Positions 1 to 8,566 of a stretch of DNA of 64,000 nucleotides are shown piece by piece (position 1 is the first letter of the stretch; each line of letters begins with the position of its first letter). The position numbers and the translations under genes were made by a program. The notes below the pieces were generated by a model. The model did no database searches. It saw only the letters and a list, made by a program, of their open reading frames with translations, and was not told the DNA's origin. The stretch comes from Acetohalobium arabaticum DSM 5501 (GTDB lineage: Bacteria > Bacillota > Halanaerobiia > Halobacteroidales > Acetohalobiaceae), in the NCBI RefSeq assembly GCF_000144695.1, contig NC_014378.1:718781-782780 (forward strand), in the 5' to 3' direction.

Positions 1-1
1 G

Positions 2-694
2 GCAGCAAGAGAGCTGGCGGGAGAGTTTGTTCTAGTGATAGAAGGTGCGGTTCCTATTAAAGATGATGGGCTCTACAGCGTAGTAGTAACTACTGATGAA
101 GAAAGGATTACTGCTCTGGAAGCAGTAAACTGGTTAGGGAGACTAGCCCGAGAAGTAGTGGCTATCGGCACCTGTGCCAGCTTTGGTGGAGCCAGTGCAG
201 CCAAACCTAACGTCTCCGGCAGTGTTCCGGTAAGTGAAGTATTAGACCGACAGGTAATCAATGTCAGCGGCTGTCCTGTCAATCCTGACTGGTTTGTAGG
301 GACGCTAGCCCATCTGTTGATGTACGGCAGACCGGAGCTTGATGATTTAGGGCGTCCTCTTTTATTTTATGGTTTTACTGTTCACCGCCACTGCCAGCGC
401 CGTTCTTACTTTGATGCCGGTGTGTTTGCTGAGAAGCTAGGCGATATTGAATGTATGTTCAGCCAGGGCTGTGTAGGGCCCAGAACCGGAGCCGACTGTC
501 CTTATCGGCAGTGGGTTAATCATGTTAGCTGGCCGGTAAAGGCCAATACTCCTTGTATTGGCTGTACTACTCAGGAGTTTCCTGATGGATCATCACCCTT
601 CTTTGTCCCTCTACCAGACAAGAATAATCAGGAGCGGGAAAGAAGAGAAGAAGGTACAGCGGCTGACCAGAGGGGAGAGATTGATTATGACTAG
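2..694 (+). CDS. NiFe hydrogenase small subunit (5' end outside window)
   Basis: This is the iron-sulfur subunit that carries electrons from the NiFe site. The reading frame is open from base 2, so the gene starts upstream of the window; the GTG at 35 is internal. Visible cluster ligands include the GTCASFGG segment, the SGCPVNPDW motif, HRHCQRRSYFD, the FSQGCVGPRTGADCPYRQW segment and the late PCIGCTTQEFPDGSSPFF motif, as in group 1 uptake-type enzymes. After that motif comes only a short charged tail with no membrane anchor. The gene overlaps the large-subunit gene by 8 nt, which indicates translational coupling. The twin-arginine signal expected at the N-terminus cannot be seen. The family is certain; the subgroup and physiological direction are inferred. 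Confidence 0.93.
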   Translation, partial: AARELAGEFVLVIEGAVPIKDDGLYSVVVTTDEERITALEAVNWLGRLAREVVAIGTCASFGGASAAKPNVSGSVPVSEVLDRQVINVSGCPVNPDWFVGTLAHLLMYGRPELDDLGRPLLFYGFTVHRHCQRRSYFDAGVFAEKLGDIECMFSQGCVGPRTGADCPYRQWVNHVSWPVKANTPCIGCTTQEFPDGSSPFFVPLPDKNNQERERREEGTAADQRGEIDYD

Positions 695-2108
695 AGAAGA
701 GATTAATTTCAGTCCAGTTACCCGGCTTAGCGGGCTGCTTTCGGTGGATGTAATAATGGATAATCTACAGGTAGTAGAAGCCGATGTTAAAGGAAATATG
801 TTCCGCGGTTATGAAGAGATTATGGGCGGGCGGCAGGTAAGGGATGCTGTCTATATGACACAGCGCGTCTGCGGTATCTGTTCTCTGGCCCATGGTGCAG
901 CTGGGAGCTATCTGCTAGATGAGTTATACGGTAATGAAATATCAGAGACGGCACAGTATCTGCGCAATATAATGTACGGTGCTGATTTTTTACAGAATCA
1001 TATTCGCCATTTCTATCTATTCAGTCTGCCTGACTTTGTTGATCTGCCCAATGAACCTCCTTTTCAGGATCAGAACTTAACTGATGCCCGGCTAAATCCA
1101 GAGGAGAATCAGCGCTTGATTGAACATTATTATGATGCTATTGAAGCCTCGCAGGAAAGCCACCAGATCTTAGCCTTATTCGGCGGTAAGGCTCCTGAAC
1201 AGCATAGCTTTCTTGATGGAGGAGTAGCTGTAGCCCCTACAGTGGATAAGATTAATCAGGCTAGGGCTTTAGTTGATGATATCTATGAATTTGTAACAGG
1301 AGCTATGCTGCCGGATACCCAGTTGATTGCTGATGTCTATAATGATTACTTCGATATTGGTGTTACTCCTAAACGTTTGCTTTCTTTTGGTCTCTTTAGA
1401 TTCGGTCCCAGAAATGAAGAGCTTTTGTGGAAAGGCGGAATCTTAGAAGATAATAGTTTGACTCCACCAGAGTTGGACTTAATTGAAGAAACAGTTATTA
1501 ACTCTTGGTTTGAAGATGAAGATGGCGATGGTGAAGTAGAGCCTAATCCCTATAAGCCCTATGCCTATAGCTGGATTAAAACAGTCCAGTACGGCGGAGA
1601 GTTTTTCGAAACCGGTCCTCTAGCTCGAATGCTGATTAACGGTTTCTATGAAGGTGGAACATCGACAATGGACCGTATTTTGGCCCGGACGATAGAAACA
1701 GTCAAGATTGTTGCTTTAATGAAGAAGTGGCTGGAAAGATTAAATCTCCAGTCTGAAGCACCGATTAATCAGAACCAGACTCCAGTTAAGAGTGAAGCAG
1801 ACGGTATTACTGGTGCTATGCGCGGGGGGCTGTTACACAGTGCCAGCATTCAAGATGAAGAGGTGGTTGAGTATGATATCATCACGCCTACTGTCTGGAA
1901 TTTTGCTCCTAAAGATAGATTCGGCAGCCGGGGGCCAGTAGAGAATGCTATAGTAGGAACAGAGATTCCAAGAGAGGATGAGATTTATACAGTATTAGGC
2001 CGGATCATCCGCTCCTTCGATCCCTGTATTTCCTGCGGAACACATGTGCTTGACTCGCAAGGTAATCTCCAGGGCAAGAAGATCTTTGGACTACAGATGG
2101 GGGATTAG
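687..2108 (+). CDS. NiFe hydrogenase large (catalytic) subunit
   Basis: This 473-residue protein holds the NiFe(CN)2CO centre. The N-terminal nickel ligand motif RVCGIC lies near residue 60 and the C-terminal motif DPCISCGTH near residue 450. After that His come about 20 more residues (VLDSQGNL onward), so the precursor needs a nickel-dependent endopeptidase to cleave after GTH. I chose ATG 687 because it has a purine-rich ribosome site (aggggag at 671-677) and begins MTREEINFSPVTRLSG like family members; an in-frame upstream extension from 558 lies inside the small-subunit gene. No maturation protease gene is in the window. The maturation genes follow immediately. Confidence 0.95.
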   Translation: MTREEINFSPVTRLSGLLSVDVIMDNLQVVEADVKGNMFRGYEEIMGGRQVRDAVYMTQRVCGICSLAHGAAGSYLLDELYGNEISETAQYLRNIMYGADFLQNHIRHFYLFSLPDFVDLPNEPPFQDQNLTDARLNPEENQRLIEHYYDAIEASQESHQILALFGGKAPEQHSFLDGGVAVAPTVDKINQARALVDDIYEFVTGAMLPDTQLIADVYNDYFDIGVTPKRLLSFGLFRFGPRNEELLWKGGILEDNSLTPPELDLIEETVINSWFEDEDGDGEVEPNPYKPYAYSWIKTVQYGGEFFETGPLARMLINGFYEGGTSTMDRILARTIETVKIVALMKKWLERLNLQSEAPINQNQTPVKSEADGITGAMRGGLLHSASIQDEEVVEYDIITPTVWNFAPKDRFGSRGPVENAIVGTEIPREDEIYTVLGRIIRSFDPCISCGTHVLDSQGNLQGKKIFGLQMGD

Positions 2109-2109
2109 A

Positions 2110-2352
2110 ATGCATGAGATGTCAGTAGTAGGCCATTTATTTGAAATTATAACTGATTATGTAGCTGAATATGAGCTGGAAGAGATTAATAGAGTGGTAG
2201 TTAGAGTTGGTAAGCTAACCTGCATCGAAGAATCAGCCTTTCAGTTTGCGTTTGATGTCTGTGCCGAAGGAACAGCAGCCGAAGAAGCCGAGTTAGTGAT
2301 TAATAGAGTCAAAGGAGATGAACTTTTATTAGATAAACTGGAGGGATCATAA
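2110..2352 (+). CDS. hypA: HypA-like nickel chaperone lacking the zinc-binding loop
   Basis: HypA delivers nickel to the hydrogenase large subunit together with HypB. The start MHEMSVVGHLFEII keeps the His2/Glu3 nickel-binding end, and the alpha/beta core continues through VRVGKLTCIEESAFQFAFDV. The protein is only 80 residues, whereas HypA is usually 110-120. The zinc-binding loop with its paired CxxC motifs is absent: the sequence passes from ELVINRVK directly to GDELLLDKLE, which matches the strand that normally follows the loop. It starts 1 nt after the large-subunit stop and ends 1 nt before hypB. The flanking frame is intact, so this looks like a clean in-frame loss rather than a frameshift. 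Retained nickel-delivery function is an inference. Confidence 0.85.
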   Translation: MHEMSVVGHLFEIITDYVAEYELEEINRVVVRVGKLTCIEESAFQFAFDVCAEGTAAEEAELVINRVKGDELLLDKLEGS

Positions 2353-2353
2353 A

Positions 2354-3025
2354 ATGGAACTGATTGAAGTTAAAGAGGATATACTCCATAAGAATGATGA
2401 ACTTGCCGCTAATAACCGCAAATTACTGAACAATCACGGGGTGTTTACAATTAATCTAGTCGGATCCCCCGGAGCAGGCAAGACTGCTTTATTAGAAGAG
2501 TTAATAGCTAGACTCAAAGATAAGATCCAAATTGGGGTTATCGAAGGTGACCTATATACTACTAAAGATGCAGCCCGCATAGAAGCCTATGATATTCCAG
2601 TAATCCAGGTTAATACCGGCGGTGCCTGCCATCTAGAAGCGGCTATGATTAGAGAGGCTTTGAATGAACTTGATCTGGCTGAGCTTGATTTATTGGTGAT
2701 TGAAAATGTAGGTAATTTAGTCTGTACTGCTTCCTTTGATCTCAGTGAGGATCTGAAGATAACAGTTTTGAGTGTTACCGAGGGCAGTGATAAACCCAGA
2801 AAGTATCCCATTATCTTTCGCAAGTCTGATCTGTTAGTGGTTAATAAACTGGATTTATTGGAATATACCGATTTTTCTTTGGCTGATTTGTACGTAGATG
2901 TCAAAGCTTTGAATGATGAATTAGAGAGCTTTGAAATTTCATGTAAGGATGGTAGCGGTATTGCTAAGTTCTGTAATTATTTATTCACGCAAGTACAACA
3001 GGTAAAACTAGCAAGGAGTAATTAA
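2354..3025 (+). CDS. hypB: Hydrogenase nickel incorporation GTPase HypB
   Basis: HypB is a SIMIBI-class GTPase that powers nickel insertion into the hydrogenase with HypA. In its 223 residues I see the P-loop GSPGAGKTALLEEL near residue 37, the switch region IEGDLYTTKDAARI, the NTGGACHLEA metal-site segment, ENVGNLVC, and the guanine-specificity NKLDLL. There is no N-terminal His-rich nickel-storage stretch, so it is the short form of the family. It starts 1 nt after the hypA stop and ends 1 nt before the hypF start, within one tightly packed operon. Confidence 0.95.
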   Translation: MELIEVKEDILHKNDELAANNRKLLNNHGVFTINLVGSPGAGKTALLEELIARLKDKIQIGVIEGDLYTTKDAARIEAYDIPVIQVNTGGACHLEAAMIREALNELDLAELDLLVIENVGNLVCTASFDLSEDLKITVLSVTEGSDKPRKYPIIFRKSDLLVVNKLDLLEYTDFSLADLYVDVKALNDELESFEISCKDGSGIAKFCNYLFTQVQQVKLARSN

Positions 3026-3026
3026 G

Positions 3027-5297
3027 ATGGTAAACCAGAGAAAGCTAATTCAAGTGCAGGGCGTAGTCCAAGGAGTTGGTTTTAGGCCGTTTATTTATAA
3101 GTTAGCTAAAAAGCATGGATTAAATGGGAGGGTTAGTAATACTTCTAGGGGAGTTGAGATTGATATTGAAGGGGGAAAGAAGAATATAACAGATTTTATA
3201 TCTGCTGTGAAAGACCAACCTCCTCGGCTGGCTAAAATAGAAAAGATAACAACTGAAGATTTACCAGCAGGCAAGTATAAAAACTTTCAGATTGCAACAA
3301 GTAAGAGTGAAGATGATACTTTAACTTTAATCAGTCCCGATGTATCCCTCTGTCGAAAATGTAAAGCAGAGATCTTAGAAGTTAATAATCGCCGTTATAA
3401 GTATCCCTTTACTAACTGTACTAACTGTGGACCGCGGTTTTCTATTATCAAAGATCTGCCTTATGACCGCCGGCAAACAACTATGGAACCATTTAAAATG
3501 TGCCCAGAATGTAGAGCAGAGTACCATAATCCCGAAGATAGGCGGTTCCATGCTCAGCCTAATGCCTGTCCTGACTGTGGCCCTGAGGTCTGGCTGACAG
3601 ATAATGAAGGTAATGAATTTGAAGTTGAGCAGCCTCTAGAAGAGAGTGGGAGATTGCTTAGGCAGGGACAGATTATTGCAGTAAAAGGTTTAAGCGGTTT
3701 TCATTTGATCTGTGATGGAACTAACCAACAGGCGGTTGTTAGATTACGCCGAAATAAATCAAGGCCTAATAAGCCCTTGGCGGTAATGATGGATAGGATA
3801 GAAACAGTAAAGGAGTACTGCCAGGTAAGTAAGCTTGAAGCCGATATACTGCAGGGAATCAGAAAACCGATTCTATTATTGGAGAAGAAAGGAAGCAGGC
3901 TTCCTTTCAATATAGCTCCTAATAATAATTCCCTAGGTGTAATGCTGCCTTATACTCCTTTACACTGTCTCTTATTTAGTGATCAGCTGCAGATTTTAGT
4001 CGTTACCAGTGCTAATCAGAGCAGTTTGCCTCTTGAGTATAAGAATCAATCGGCTCTAGAGAATTTAAGGGAGATTACAGATTACTTCTTGTTACATAAT
4101 CGCGAGATACATCTACCGATAGATGACTCAGTTGTTGAGGTAATGGCAGGGAAAGAAAGGATAGTTAGGCGTTCACGCGGCTATACGCCTCAGCCAATTG
4201 AGATATCAGAGCTAGCGGACAAGGATACTTTAGCCTACGGTGCCCACTTTAAGAATACATTCTCGATTTCTAAAGGAAGACTTATTTTTTTAAGCCAGCA
4301 TATTGGAGATCTGGATAATCTGGAAACTTATCAACGCTTTAAAAGAGTACTTAATCATTTTAAGGAAATATATGAGATTGAACCGAAGATTATTGCCTAT
4401 GATCTCCATCCTGATTATCCAGTATCCAAATTTGGACAGCATGAAGTCGGCAAAAAGGCTGCTGTTCAGCATCATCATGCCCATATAGTCAGCTGTTTGG
4501 CTGAAAATGGAGTTAATAAGCGGGTGATTGGTGTTGCTTTTGATGGAACAGGATGGGGGACTGATAATAGAATCTGGGGCGGAGAATTTCTGCTCTGTGA
4601 TTATAATGATTTTCAGCGAGTCGGTCGGCTTAATTATGTTCAACTGCCCGGAGGCGATAGAGCAGTTAAGGCTCCCTGGCGAATGGCCGTCAGTTATCTA
4701 TTTAATACATATGGAGAAGAACTAGACTGTTATTTAAGTGATAATTTAGCCGAGAAAGAGCTAAGATATATAATCAATATTTTGAAACATAGAATTAATT
4801 CGCCTCAGACCTCCAGTATGGGGCGACTATTTGCTGCTGTGTCAGCCTTAATTGGACAGCGGGAATCAATAACCTATCAGGGACAGGCAGCTGTGGAGCT
4901 AGAAGCAGTGGCTGCTAAAGAGGCGATGGAGAGTTACGCTTACGAGATTGAAGATAGAAAAGAAGGCTATGTCATCAATACAGATAAGATTATTCGGGGT
5001 ATAGTTACCGATCTGAAGCAAGGAACTGCCAAACAAGTAATAGCTGGTCGGTTTCATGCTACTGTAATTGGTTTCTCCTTGGAAGTATGCAGCTTACTTA
5101 GGGATAGATATAATATTAATAGAGTTGCTTTAAGCGGGGGAGTCTTTCAAAATGAGATTATCTTTACTGGGCTATATAATCGGTTAATTAAAGCGGGCTT
5201 TGAAGTCTATACTCATAGCCGGGTGCCCTGTAATGACGGCGGTCTTTCTCTGGGGCAGTTAGTAATTGCTAATAATCAGGAAAGGAGTCAGACTTAA
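3027..5297 (+). CDS. hypF: Carbamoyltransferase HypF
   Basis: HypF makes the thiocarboxamide on HypE from carbamoyl phosphate and ATP, the source of the cyanide ligands. The 756-residue protein has the full domain order: acylphosphatase (QVQGVVQGVGFRPFIYKL, residues 7-25), two zinc fingers (CRKCKAE, CTNCGPRF, CPECRAEY, CPDCGPEV, about 108-185), a YrdC-like domain (about 200-380), and a Kae1-like C-terminal domain with HHHAHIVSCLAENG, FDGTGWGTD and LSGGVFQNEI. Length and motifs are complete. Its TAA overlaps the hypC ATG by 1 nt. Confidence 0.97.
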   Translation: MVNQRKLIQVQGVVQGVGFRPFIYKLAKKHGLNGRVSNTSRGVEIDIEGGKKNITDFISAVKDQPPRLAKIEKITTEDLPAGKYKNFQIATSKSEDDTLTLISPDVSLCRKCKAEILEVNNRRYKYPFTNCTNCGPRFSIIKDLPYDRRQTTMEPFKMCPECRAEYHNPEDRRFHAQPNACPDCGPEVWLTDNEGNEFEVEQPLEESGRLLRQGQIIAVKGLSGFHLICDGTNQQAVVRLRRNKSRPNKPLAVMMDRIETVKEYCQVSKLEADILQGIRKPILLLEKKGSRLPFNIAPNNNSLGVMLPYTPLHCLLFSDQLQILVVTSANQSSLPLEYKNQSALENLREITDYFLLHNREIHLPIDDSVVEVMAGKERIVRRSRGYTPQPIEISELADKDTLAYGAHFKNTFSISKGRLIFLSQHIGDLDNLETYQRFKRVLNHFKEIYEIEPKIIAYDLHPDYPVSKFGQHEVGKKAAVQHHHAHIVSCLAENGVNKRVIGVAFDGTGWGTDNRIWGGEFLLCDYNDFQRVGRLNYVQLPGGDRAVKAPWRMAVSYLFNTYGEELDCYLSDNLAEKELRYIINILKHRINSPQTSSMGRLFAAVSALIGQRESITYQGQAAVELEAVAAKEAMESYAYEIEDRKEGYVINTDKIIRGIVTDLKQGTAKQVIAGRFHATVIGFSLEVCSLLRDRYNINRVALSGGVFQNEIIFTGLYNRLIKAGFEVYTHSRVPCNDGGLSLGQLVIANNQERSQT

Positions 5298-5515
5298 TGT
5301 GTATAGCAGTACCGGTAGAGATTATAGAAGTTAGTGGTTCTACTGCTGTGGCTGAACTTGATGGAGTTAGAAAGAGAATTAATGTTGAGTTAGTTTCTGA
5401 AATTGAGGTTGGTAATTATGTTCTGCTTCATTCTGGCTGTGCAATCGAAAAAATAGATCAGAAGCAGGCTGAGGATACACTTAAACTACTTAGATCTTTA
5501 GCTGTTGATAGGTAG
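5297..5515 (+). CDS. hypC: Hydrogenase assembly chaperone HypC
   Basis: HypC is the small chaperone that works with HypD to carry the Fe(CN)2CO group to the large subunit. The 72-residue protein begins MCIAVPVEII, with the essential Cys2 that becomes N-terminal after Met removal. It also has the OB-fold segment GNYVLLHSGCAIEKID and a helical C-terminus. The start overlaps the hypF stop (TAATG), so the two are translationally coupled. Confidence 0.96.
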   Translation: MCIAVPVEIIEVSGSTAVAELDGVRKRINVELVSEIEVGNYVLLHSGCAIEKIDQKQAEDTLKLLRSLAVDR

Positions 5516-5533
5516 TGATTGGAGGTAGGTATG

Positions 5534-6613
5534 ATGGAATATATAGATAAGTTTAGGGATCCCGAGTTAGTTAGGGGATTATTAAAGAGGATAACAGCTA
5601 AGGTAGATAGCAGAGTAAGAATTATGGAAGTCTGCGGTACCCATACCAGGGCTATCTTAAAGAGCGGGATTAAGAATCTACTCTCTGATAATATAGAATT
5701 GATTTCAGGACCAGGCTGTCCAATCTGTGTTACTTCTTCAGGTTATATAGATGCGGCAGTTAAATTAGCGAGTAAGGAAGAAGTTATAGTTGCTACTTTT
5801 GGAGATATGATGAGAGTACCAGGTAATGAGATTTCTTTACACCAGGCTAAAGCTAGCGGTTGTGATATTAGAGTAGTCTATTCACCGCTAGATACAGTCG
5901 AACTGGCCCAGCAGAATCCTGACTCTGAGGTTGTCTTTCTGGCTTTAGGATTTGAGACAACAGCTCCTACTATTGCTTTAAATATTAACCAGGCTGCAAA
6001 ACTGGAGCTGCAGAATTACTCTATTCTATCTTCATTAAAGACTATGCCGGGAGTAATGGAGAAATTGGCTGCAAGTGATGAACTTAATTTAGATGGGTTT
6101 ATCTGTCCTGGCCATGTGAGTACAATCATAGGTGCTGAACCTTTTGAATTTTTAGCCTATCAATATAATCTGCCGGCTGTGATAGCAGGCTTTGAACCGG
6201 GTGATATTCTTTTAGGATTATACCAATTATTAGAAATGGAAGCAGCAGGGATAAGTAGGCTTAAGAACCAATACAGCCGGGTAGTTAAATATCGAGGAAA
6301 TAGACAGGCTATAGATAGAATTTATAATATCTTTACTAGAACTGATGCTTTCTGGCGGGGAATGGGCAGTATAGAAGACAGCGGCTTGAGATTAAAGGAT
6401 GAATATAGGCAGTTTTCGGCTAGAGATAAATTTGGGATTCAGATTTCAAATCGAAAGAAGCCAGAAGGCTGTATCTGTGGTGAAATATTGAGAGGAATTA
6501 AAAAGCCAGTAGATTGTGAACTATTTGCTGATAGCTGTACTCCTGAAAGTCCAATAGGTCCCTGTATGGTATCTTCGGAGGGAGCCTGTGCTGCTTATTA
6601 TCAATATCAATAA
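5534..6613 (+). CDS. hypD: Hydrogenase iron-ligand assembly protein HypD
   Basis: HypD is the iron-sulfur scaffold on which the Fe(CN)2CO moiety is built with HypC and HypE. The visible motifs are CGTHTRAI, SGPGCPICVTS, FGDMMRVPG, FICPGHVSTIIG, and the C-terminal cluster segment GCICGEILRGIKKP followed by C residues at DCELFADSC. I chose ATG 5534 (MEYIDKFRDPE) because the GGAGGT at 5521-5526 is 7 nt away and the family starts there. ATG 5531 is possible, and TTG 5519 overlaps the ribosome site. The protein has about 359 residues, normal for the family. Confidence 0.95.
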   Translation: MEYIDKFRDPELVRGLLKRITAKVDSRVRIMEVCGTHTRAILKSGIKNLLSDNIELISGPGCPICVTSSGYIDAAVKLASKEEVIVATFGDMMRVPGNEISLHQAKASGCDIRVVYSPLDTVELAQQNPDSEVVFLALGFETTAPTIALNINQAAKLELQNYSILSSLKTMPGVMEKLAASDELNLDGFICPGHVSTIIGAEPFEFLAYQYNLPAVIAGFEPGDILLGLYQLLEMEAAGISRLKNQYSRVVKYRGNRQAIDRIYNIFTRTDAFWRGMGSIEDSGLRLKDEYRQFSARDKFGIQISNRKKPEGCICGEILRGIKKPVDCELFADSCTPESPIGPCMVSSEGACAAYYQYQ

Positions 6614-6622
6614 GGAAAAGAG

Positions 6623-7633
6623 GTGAAGATTATTAGTGTCATAACTTTAGCCCACGGTAATGGAGGAAGATTGACTCATGATTTAATTGATAATCTATTT
6701 TATAAGTACTTTGGGAATGATATTCTGGCTCAGAAGGGCGACTCAGCCCTCATACCTCCTGTTTCAGGTCAGGTAGTGACTACTACAGATTCATTTGTAG
6801 TCAATCCTATCTTCTTTACTGGTGGAGATATCGGCAAGTTAGCAGTTACAGGAACGGTAAATGACTTAGTAATGAGCGGCGCTAAACCGCTTTATTTAAC
6901 AGTTGGCTTAATTATAGAAGAAGGTCTGCAGTTTGAAAAATTAGAAGCAGTTATTGAATCTATCGGCAGAACGGCAGAAAAAGCAGAGGTTAAAGTAGTA
7001 ACTGGCGATACTAAGGTAGTAGAGAAGGGCAGTGTAGACCAGATTTATATCAATACTACAGGGATTGGAAGAATTAGAGAGGAAGACCAGTTATCAGATG
7101 AGATAGAGACTGGAGATAAAGTAATTATTAATGGATCAGTAGGTGATCACGGGGTCTCAATTATGGCCCAGCGGGATGAATTAGGCTTCGAATCATCTAT
7201 AAAGAGCGACTGTGGATTATTGGATTCATTAGTGGAAGATATTTTAGCAGAGAGTAATGGGGTTAAATTATTAACCGATCCAACTCGAGGAGGACTGGCT
7301 ACTGCTTTAAAAGAGATTGCTAATCAGAATCAGGTAAGTATCTGCTTAAAAGAAGAAAGAATTTCTGTTAAGAAAGAAGTTAACGGAATCTGTGAAATTT
7401 TAGGGCTTGATCCATTATATTTAGCTAATGAGGGAAAAGTAATTATAGTGGCTTCTTCGGATGAAGCTGAAAGAATATTAGAAATCATGAAACGTCATCC
7501 TCAAGGAGAACAGGCAGAGGTGATTGGTACAGTAGTAGAGGATAATGGCAGTAGACTCTCTTTAGAGACTGAATTAGGCGGTACTAGAGTCTTAAGTATG
7601 TTGACTAATGAGTTGCTACCAAGATTATGTTAA
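6623..7633 (+). CDS. hypE: Hydrogenase expression protein HypE
   Basis: HypE is an ATP-dependent dehydratase that turns the HypF-made thiocarboxamide on its C-terminal Cys into thiocyanate. The protein ends NELLPRLC, so the essential C-terminal cysteine is present. The PurM-like fold shows LAHGNGGRLTHDLI, the metal/ATP segment TTDSFVVNPIFFTGGDIGKLAVTGTVNDL (seen in parts), TGDTKVVEKG and LTDPTRGGLATALKEI. It starts at GTG 6623 with aagga at 6612-6616, and 336 residues is normal. It is the last hyp gene; the A-B-F-C-D-E set is complete. Confidence 0.96.
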   Translation: MKIISVITLAHGNGGRLTHDLIDNLFYKYFGNDILAQKGDSALIPPVSGQVVTTTDSFVVNPIFFTGGDIGKLAVTGTVNDLVMSGAKPLYLTVGLIIEEGLQFEKLEAVIESIGRTAEKAEVKVVTGDTKVVEKGSVDQIYINTTGIGRIREEDQLSDEIETGDKVIINGSVGDHGVSIMAQRDELGFESSIKSDCGLLDSLVEDILAESNGVKLLTDPTRGGLATALKEIANQNQVSICLKEERISVKKEVNGICEILGLDPLYLANEGKVIIVASSDEAERILEIMKRHPQGEQAEVIGTVVEDNGSRLSLETELGGTRVLSMLTNELLPRLC

Positions 7634-7722
7634 TTTAGAAATTCACAGTATAATGCAGGAGCTTCAATCTTTATCTAGAAATTTATTTTTGGTATTATAA
7701 TTATTAAAGGAGGATTATCAAT

Positions 7723-7917
7723 ATGGAATGTAAAGTAGAAAAGAATAAAGAACACTGTAATTGTACCTACAGTCCCTGTCCTCGCAAAGGGAATTGTTGT
7801 GAATGTATTCAGTATCATCAGAAGAAGGATCAGTTGCCGGCCTGTTTCTTTCCAGATGAAGTAGAAAAGACTTATGATCGGTCTATCGAGCGCTTCATAG
7901 CATGCCATTCTGAGTAA
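7723..7917 (+). CDS. Small Cys-rich protein, DUF6485-like
   Basis: This 64-residue protein has seven cysteines in its first 35 residues (positions in [17 protein letters not shown] and [14 protein letters not shown]), an arrangement that suggests metal or iron-sulfur binding, plus one in PACFFP and one near the end. It matches the small DUF6485-type family found in anaerobes, whose function is unknown to me. A strong ribosome site (aaggagg, 7707-7713) precedes ATG 7723. It sits between hypE and thpR; whether it is co-transcribed with the hyp operon is not clear. Confidence 0.8.
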   Translation: MECKVEKNKEHCNCTYSPCPRKGNCCECIQYHQKKDQLPACFFPDEVEKTYDRSIERFIACHSE

Positions 7918-7931
7918 GAGGGGGAATAAAT

Positions 7932-8489
7932 TTGCGTTCATTTATAGCTGTTGATTTAGCCAATGAAGAAGTAAAGGATAAGCTAGTTGAGATTCAAAAA
8001 GAGATTAAAGCTTTACATTCTGGTAAGATTAAATTAGTAAAGCCTGAGAATCTTCATTTAACACTGAAGTTTTTAGGAGAGATAGAAGATACAGAGGTTG
8101 AAGAACTAGAAGAAATGTTGGAAGGATTTAAAGAATATTCTCAGCAGGAGATTAACGTTAGCGAGCTAGGAGTCTTTCCCCATTATGGATATATGAAAGT
8201 AATCTGGGCAGGCTTAAAAGAGAATGAGACTTTAAAGCAAATCAAGTCTGAATTAGAAGATAAGTCTGCTGAATTAGGTTTTGATAGAGATACGAAAGAC
8301 TTTCATCCCCATATTACTATCGGGAGAGTTAAAAATATTTGGGCCAAGGATAAGTTAGTGAATAAGCTAAAAGAATTTGTAGATCAGGATTTTGGAAAAC
8401 TAAAGTTGGATAAATTAAAATTGAAAAAAAGCACTTTAACTTCCGATGGGCCAGTATATGAAACTATAAGTGAAGTGGAATTAAATTAA
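7932..8489 (+). CDS. thpR: RNA 2',3'-cyclic phosphodiesterase ThpR (2'-5' RNA ligase family)
   Basis: The two catalytic HxT motifs of the 2H phosphoesterase family are present as HLTLKFLGE (near residue 43) and HPHITIGRVK (near residue 125). The N-terminus RSFIAVDL is also typical. The 185-residue length is normal. The start is TTG 7932, supported by gaggggg at 7919-7925; no ATG fits. The enzyme hydrolyses 2',3'-cyclic phosphate RNA ends. A good terminator follows directly. Confidence 0.93.
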   Translation: MRSFIAVDLANEEVKDKLVEIQKEIKALHSGKIKLVKPENLHLTLKFLGEIEDTEVEELEEMLEGFKEYSQQEINVSELGVFPHYGYMKVIWAGLKENETLKQIKSELEDKSAELGFDRDTKDFHPHITIGRVKNIWAKDKLVNKLKEFVDQDFGKLKLDKLKLKKSTLTSDGPVYETISEVELN

Positions 8490-8490
8490 A

Positions 8491-8520
8491 TCTCTGGATT
8501 TTTCCAGAGATTTAATTTTT
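8491..8520 (+). terminator. Intrinsic terminator after thpR
   Basis: An 8-bp perfect stem (tctctgga / tccagaga) with a 4-nt T loop lies at 8491-8510, followed by a T-rich tail. It closes the unit ending with thpR and isolates the ABC exporter genes. Confidence 0.85.
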
Positions 8521-8566
8521 AAAATTGGAATTTAAAATTAAGGAGATAAGGAATGGAGTGAGTTGA

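Noticed and set aside
558-686. Long N-terminal extension of the hydrogenase large subunit
   Set aside because: It lies inside the small-subunit gene and lacks family similarity; ATG 687 has a ribosome site and the family-typical start.
4290-4643. Minus-strand frame within hypF
   Set aside because: Shadow of the conserved C-terminal HypF domain.
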